Positions 58,471-64,000 of a DNA stretch of 64,000 nucleotides are shown in pieces (the stretch's first letter is position 1; every line of letters begins with the position of its first letter). A model generated the notes under the pieces. The model had not been told where the DNA came from and ran no database searches. It saw only the letters and a program-made list of their open reading frames with translations. Both the position numbers and the translations under genes were made by a program. This DNA is from Dendrocalamus latiflorus (taxonomy: Eukaryota > Streptophyta > Magnoliopsida > Poales > Poaceae). The DNA lies in the NCBI GenBank assembly GCA_017311315.1, contig CM029664.1, positions 25,313,271 to 25,377,270 on the forward strand, read 5' to 3'.

Positions 58471-61400
58471 GGTGCTATCCGAAAACCAAGAGGGGAGTTA
58501 GTGTACGCGTTGGTTTCCTTGAACACCATACAGCCGAACATCATACATACGAGGTTCACTTATATCCTTTGAATACTTGAGAGTAGTCATTGATATTGCA
58601 TTGAGGGCTGCTCCTGAATACTTAAAGCTGAACATTGGTGATAGCACTAGCGGTCCCGTTCTTCGATGAAAGTGGTAGTTTCGATTGAGGATGGAGATAA
58701 CGTTGATGACCCGACTACAACCCCCAAGGACGTTGCGCCTTAGCGATCGATACCAACTCCAGAGGTTGTTCGTGACCTTGTTGTAGCACAATAAACGTAA
58801 CCACGAGGGTACTTGTTGTCCTACAAGCAATCGAAGAACAGGCAAGAACAAGATAAACAGCAACCCAATTGCAAATGAAAGACGCATGTTTCAATCTGAA
58901 TCAGAAAAATCCAAACGCTAGTTTCGCACCAGCTATTTTTGTGAGTTTTGTTCAGCCTTGATCCATTAGAAATTTTGTTTACGTGCTGATCTTTGCGTTC
59001 CTTCGCGCAACTTGATCTTCTGTTCCCTTAAAACAAAAAAAGTATATTCTATTTACTCTTAAGTTGTGTCCGTGTCTACAACTCCTCCCAGATCAACCCG
59101 AGTACAACCCTAGAATCCAAACAAAAAAAAGTAGATTCATTTTACTCTTGAAGCGAGTCCGTGTCTACAACTCCTCCTAGACCAATCCGAGTACGACCCT
59201 AGAATCCAAGTTGGTTTTGGCTAGCTGTCCACTTCCGAATCCGTTTGGAGGTTGCCACCGAAACCAACTCCAGGGAGGTGCTATCCGAAAACCAAGAGGG
59301 GAGTTAGTGTACGAGTTGGTTTCCTTGAACACCATACAGCCGAACACCAAACATGCGAGGGTCACTTATGTCCTTTGAATACTTGAGACTAGTCATTGAT
59401 ATTGCGTTGAGGGCTGTTCCTGAATACTTAAAGCTGAACATTGGTGATAGCACTAGCGGTCCCGTTCTTCGATGAATGTGGTAGATTCGATTGAGGATGC
59501 AGATAACGTTGACGACCCGATTACAACCCCCAAGGACATTGCGCCTTAGCGATCGATACCAACTCCAGATGTTGTTCGTGACGTTCTTGGAGCATAGTCA
59601 ACGTAACCACGAGGGTACTTGTTGTCCTACAAGCATTCGAGGAAAATGCAAGAACAAGATGAACAGCAACCCAACTGCAAATGAAAGATGTATGTTTCAA
59701 TCTGAATCAGAAAAATCCAAATGCCAATTTCACATCTGCTATTTTTGTGAGTTTTATTAAGTCCCGATCCATTAGAAATTTTGTTTACGTGCTGATCTTT
59801 GTTTCCTTTGCGCAACTTGATCTTGTCTACCCATAAAACAAAAAAAAGTAGATTCAATTTACTCTTGAAGTTGAGACCGTGTCTACAACTCCTCCCAGAT
59901 CAACCTGAGTACAACCCTAGAATCCAAACAAAATAAAAGTAGATTCATTTTACTCTCGAAGTCAGTCCGTGTCTACAACTCCTCCCAGATCAATCCGAGT
60001 ACAACCCTAGAATCCATGTCGGTTTTGGCCAGCTCTCCACTTCCGAATCCGTTTGGAGGTTGCCATCCGAAAACCAAGAGAGGAGTTAGTGTACACGTTG
60101 GTTTCCTTGAACACCATACATACGAGCTTCACTTATATCCTTTGAATACTTGAGACTAGTCATTGATATTGCATTGAGTGCTGCTCCTGAATACTTAAAG
60201 CTGAACATTGGAGATTTCACTAACGAAAGTGGTAGATTCGATTGGGGATGGAGATAACGTTGACGACCCGACTACAACCCCCAAGGATATTGCGCCTTAG
60301 CGATCGATACACCAACTCCAGAGGTTGTTCGTGACCTTGTCGGAGCACAATCAACGTGACCACGAGGGTACTTGTTTCTGCAAGCAATCGAAGAACAGGC
60401 AAGGACAAGATGAACAGCAACCCAATTGCAAACGAAAGATGTATGTTTCAATCTGAATCTGAAAAATCCAAACGCTAGTTTTGCATCTGCTATTTTTCTG
60501 AGTTTTATTCAGTCTTGATCCATTAGAAATTTTGTTTACGTGCTGATCTTTGTGTTCCTTCGCGCAACATGATCTTGCGTACCGTTAAAACAAAAAAAAG
60601 TAGATTCAATTTATTCTTGAAGTTCAGTGCGTGTCTACAACTCCTCCTAGATCAACCCGAGTACAACCCTAGAATCCAAACAAAAAAGTAGATTCATTTT
60701 ACTGTTGAAGTGAGTCCATGTCTACAACTCCTCCTAGATCAATCCGAGTAGAACCCTAGAATCCAAGTCGGTTTTGGCTAGCTGTCCACTTCCGAATCCT
60801 TTTAGAGGTTGCCATCCGAAACCAACTCTAGGGAGGTGCTATCCGAAAACGAAGAGAGAATTTAGTGTACGCGTTGGTTTCCTTGAACACCATACAGCCG
60901 AACACTATACATACGAGCTTCACTTATATCCTTTGAATACTTGAGGCTAGTCATTGATATTGCATTGAGGGCTGCTTCTGAATGCTTAAAGCAGAACATT
61001 GGTGATAGCACTAGCGGTCCCGTTCTTCGACGAAAGTGGTAGATTCGATTGGGGATGGAGGTAACGTTGACGACCCGACTATAACTCCCAAGGACGTTGC
61101 GCCATAGCGATCGACACACCAACTCTAGAGGTTGTTCGTGACCATGTCGGAGCACAATCAACGTAACCACGAGGGTACATGTTCCTCCAAGCAATCGAAG
61201 AACAGGCAAGAACAAGATGAGCAGCAACCCAACTGCAAATGAAAGATGTATGTTTCAATCTGAATCCGAAAAATCCAAACGCTAGTTTCGCATATGCTAT
61301 TTTGTGAGTTTTATTCAGTCTTGATCCATTAGAAATTTAGTTTACGTGCTGATCTTTGTGTTCCTTCGCGCAACCTGATCTTGTGTTCCATAAACAAAAA

Positions 61401-62792
61401 AAGTAGATTCAATTTACTCCTGAAGTTGAGTCCATGTCTACAACTCCTCCCAGATCAACCCGAGTACAACTCTAGAATCCAAACAAAATAAAAGTATATT
61501 CATTTTACTCTCGAAGTGAGTCCGTGTCTTCAACTCCTCCCAGATCAATCCGAGTACAACCCTAGAATCCAAGTTGGTTTTGGCCAGCTGTCCACTTCTG
61601 AATCCGTTTGGAGGTTGCCATCCGAAACCAACTCTAGGGAGGTGCTATCCGAAAACCAAGAGAGGAGTTAGTGTACGCGTTGGTTACCTTGAACACCATA
61701 CAGCCGAAGACCATACATAAGAGCTTCACTTATATCCTTTGAATACTTGAGACTAGTCATTGATATTGCATTGAGGGCTGCTCCAGAATACTTAAAGCTG
61801 AACATTGGTGATAGCACTAGCGGTCCCGTTCTTCGACGAAAGTGGTAGATTCGATTGGGGATGGAGGTAACGTTGACGACCCGACTATAACCCCCAAGGA
61901 CGTTGCACCATAGCGATCGACACACCAACTCCAGAGGTTGTTCGTGACCTTGTCGGAGCACAATCAACGTAACCACGAGGGTACATGTCCTCCAAGCAAT
62001 CGAAGAACAGGCAAGAACAAGATGAGCAGCAACCCAACTGCAAATGAAAGATGTATGTTTCAATCTAAATCCGAAAAATCCAAACGCTAGTTTCGCATAT
62101 GCTATTTTGTGAGTTTTATTCAGTCTTGATCCATTAGAAATTTTGTTTACGTGCTGATCTATGTGTTCCTTCGCGCAACCTGATCTTGTGTTCCATAAAC
62201 AAAAAAAAAGTAGATTCAATTTACTCCTGAAGTTGAGTCCATGTCTACAACTCCTCCCAGATCAACCCGAGTACAACTCTAGAATCCAAGCAAAATAAAA
62301 GTATATTCATTTTACTCTCGAAGTGTGTCCGTGTCTACAACTCCTCCCAGATCAATCCGAGTACAACCCTAGAATCCAAGTCGGTTTTGGCCAGCTGTCC
62401 ACTTCCGAATCCGTTTGGAGGTTGCCATCCGAAACCAACTCTAGGGAGGTGCTATCCGAAAACCAAGAGAGGATTAGTGTACGCGTTGGTTACCTTGAAC
62501 ACCATACAGCCGAAGACCATACATAAGAGCTTCACTTATATCCTTTGAATACTTGAGACTAGTCATTGATATTGCATTGAGGGCTGCTCCAGAATACTTA
62601 AAGCTGAACATTGGTGATAGCACTAGCGGTCCCGTTCTTCGATGAAAGTGGTAGATTCGATTGGGGATGGAGATAACGTTGATGACCTAACTACAACCCC
62701 CCAAGGATGTTGCGCCTTAGCGATCGATACACCAACTCCAGAGGTTGTTCGTGACCTTGTCGGAGCATAATCAACGTAAGCACGAGGGTACT
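58471..62792 (+). repeat. Satellite array 4: about 5.5 diverged monomers
   Basis: The core recurs at 58733, 59539, 60290, 61097, 61903 and 62710, spaced 806, 751, 807, 806 and 807 bp. Monomers differ from arrays 1-3 by many substitutions and small indels, for example ACACCAACTCC in place of ACCAACTCC, and loss of about 55 bp in the third. No higher-order pattern is obvious, although the monomers at 61097 and 61903 are close. The array ends within a monomer at 62792. Confidence 0.93.
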
Positions 62793-62944
62793 CCAAGTGT
62801 GCATGACAAAGCTAGTGATGAGGCTCCAAAAGGTCCTATGACAAGAGCAAGAGCTAAGCTACTTCAACAACAGGTGCTTTTGTTTCTTAGAGAGTCTTCT
62901 ATTATGTTAGAGAGAATAGCATACTACCTAATGCAAATATGTTA
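62793..62944 (+). pseudogene. Short gypsy polyprotein tail fragment
   Basis: About 150 bp code for a peptide containing GPMTRARAKLLQQQV, the same kind of C-terminal tail as at 48390 but from a different gypsy family. It is bounded by satellite on the left and by the minus-strand gypsy LTR on the right, and has no start, PPT or LTR of its own. Confidence 0.75.
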
Positions 62945-63669
62945 TGATCGAGACGTAACCAGGGAATGGTTCCTGATCTTTCGATGAGAGTGGAGATAAC
63001 TCAATTTGGTGGAAGTTCGACGTTGTGCTGCCCGACTACAACGACCACAGGGTTGCTGCGCCTTAGCGACAGTTACACCGAAACCAAATTGTTGCTGTTC
63101 TTGCCGTGCTAAGAACAACCTTGAAGCTGCTAGCAATCGAGAACAAAGCAAGAACAAGATGAACAAGCAAAACTCACGGATTCTGCTCAAAAGATGAGAC
63201 TGAGATACAAAGGTGGGGTTCTGAAACAAGTAAATCGGGTGGTCTAGCCGACACACGCGTTTACAAGGAAGTAGCAAAAACTAAACTTGCATCTAATCAA
63301 AACCCAACTCCTCCCTGGAGGCTAATGCTGGTTTAAATAGGGGAAAAACAGCCAGGGACGTGGGAAACCCTAACTTGGATGCTCCCATAATGGGCTCTAC
63401 TGGAAATAAGGCCCAGAACTCCGGTTGGAAGTCCAAACGTTCTTCTGCAATTTCTCGACAGCTCCACTGGAATCTGATGGTGACTTTGGATCCATTAGAC
63501 AGTAGACATCGAGATCTTTCCAACGAGTACTCATAAGCCTCCAACGCACTCCGGCATCAAAAGTTATGGCCCAATCAAGTTTGCGCTTCCTGTAGGTCCG
63601 AACGTTCAGTCCGATCTTCTTCTTGTGTGCTCCAATATCCATGTGATTGTTATCTTGATTGCTTCTACA
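62945..63669 (-). repeat. 3' LTR of a minus-strand gypsy element, about 725 bp
   Basis: Inferred ends on the minus strand: start TGTAGAAGC (63669) just after a short G-rich tract, end CGATCA (62945). A TATA-like TATTTAAA is at 63332-63339. The last 240 bp share with the satellite, in order, GGAGATAAC, CCCGACTACAAC, TGCGCCTTAGCGA, AGCAATCGA and GCAAGAACAAGAT (plus strand). Confidence 0.7.
63332..63339 (-). promoter_or_regulatory. TATA-like box of the minus-strand gypsy LTR
   Basis: Minus strand TATTTAAA following CCCC, about 390 bp from the LTR end, comparable in position to the TATA box at 48899. Weak evidence by itself. Confidence 0.4.
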
Positions 63670-64000
63670 TTTAGCCGGCTCAACCCCCAAGTTCCTAAGC
63701 ATAAGAAAATCATCACAAGACGTTAGTAGCACCCAATTCAGAGAACTTGTTGGGACAGCAAGGAACGACTTTACCTGATAATTAAGTTGTCGTGCGCGAG
63801 CTCGAGTCAAAGGTCCTTGCTGTGTACTAGGCATGGCTATATCAATGGTAGGGATGTCCTCATCATCCTCCCCTTCTTGCATTTGAGTCGTCCTCAACTC
63901 AAGTTCATCCTCTTCTCCCAAATAGGGCGTCAAATCTGCAATATTAAATGTGGGACTAACCCCAAAATCTGCAGGCAGCTCAAGCTTGTATGCATTATCA
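63397..64000 (-). CDS. gypsy polyprotein C-terminus, partial at window edge
   Basis: The frame is open from the window edge down to a stop at 63397. It starts after the integrase core, with LPADFGVSPTF near 63955, then a PYLGEEDE motif, an acidic stretch and GPLTRARARQLNYQV near 63780. It closely matches the tail at 48200-48420 but in opposite orientation, so it is a separate element of the same or a sister family. The tail after LRNLG (about 63690) enters the LTR, so the real stop may be functionally irrelevant. Integrase, reverse transcriptase and gag, if present, lie beyond 64000. No frameshift is seen in the visible part. Confidence 0.85.
   Translation of the reverse strand, partial: DNAYKLELPADFGVSPTFNIADLTPYLGEEDELELRTTQMQEGEDDEDIPTIDIAMPSTQQGPLTRARARQLNYQVKSFLAVPTSSLNWVLLTSCDDFLMLRNLGVEPAKCRSNQDNNHMDIGAHKKKIGLNVRTYRKRKLDWAITFDAGVRWRLMSTRWKDLDVYCLMDPKSPSDSSGAVEKLQKNVWTSNRSSGPYFQ

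Noticed and set aside
1..64000. CRISPR-like array
   Set aside because: The repeats are 800-bp tandem monomers without spacers, in a eukaryotic retroelement-rich context.
1..64000. Classical rice centromere satellite (about 155 bp) or telomere repeat
   Set aside because: No 155-bp periodicity and no run of CCCTAAA or TTTAGGG was seen; centromeric location is therefore not claimed.

Overview
The window is plant nuclear heterochromatin, most likely from a grass and probably an Oryza genome. The basis is retroelement content: a Ty1/copia element with a 1.4-kb LTR, two long-LTR Ty3/gypsy elements resembling rice RIRE3/RIRE8-type families, and gypsy fragments with a rice-like polyprotein tail. I found no host single-copy gene, rRNA gene or genuine tRNA gene. 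Nearly every base is either LTR retrotransposon or a tandem repeat of about 807-810 bp.

Layout: 1-1096 and 9394-10729 are the tandem repeat in reverse orientation, interrupted by a nearly complete minus-strand copia element (1097-9393) with an intact 1319-aa polyprotein. A 100-N gap (10730-10829) follows, and beyond it the tandem repeat is in the opposite orientation. Array 1 (10830-20375) has about 12 monomers alternating strictly between two types, a dimeric higher-order repeat. 20376-40928 is a nested pair. The outer gypsy element has 3.3-kb LTRs, codes for gag only, and has lost the end of its 3' LTR. The inner element (24052-36535) has unusually long 5.17-kb LTRs and perfect 5-bp target duplications. 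Its only ORF encodes eight zinc knuckles.

Array 2 (40929-46176) runs into a decayed gypsy pol plus 3' LTR (46177-49307). Array 3 (49308-57505) contains a near-perfect duplicated trimer of 2431 bp. A second, internally deleted copy of the gypsy tail lies at 57506-58470. Array 4 (58471-62792) is more diverged and irregular. The right end holds a small plus-strand gypsy tail (62793-62944) and the LTR and polyprotein C-terminus of a minus-strand gypsy element running off the window.

How it fits together: about 250-330 bp of the tandem monomer is visibly homologous to the 3' (R/U5) part of the LTRs of the gypsy elements in the same window. The satellite therefore appears to be retrotransposon-derived, was amplified into dimeric and trimeric higher-order repeats, and then became a landing site for later insertions. 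The relative order is satellite, then outer gypsy, then inner zinc-knuckle element, from nesting and LTR divergence. The copia element is also young. Several breakpoints (100-N gap, copia flanks, 40928, 45541/48344) may be real rearrangements or assembly problems and are flagged separately.
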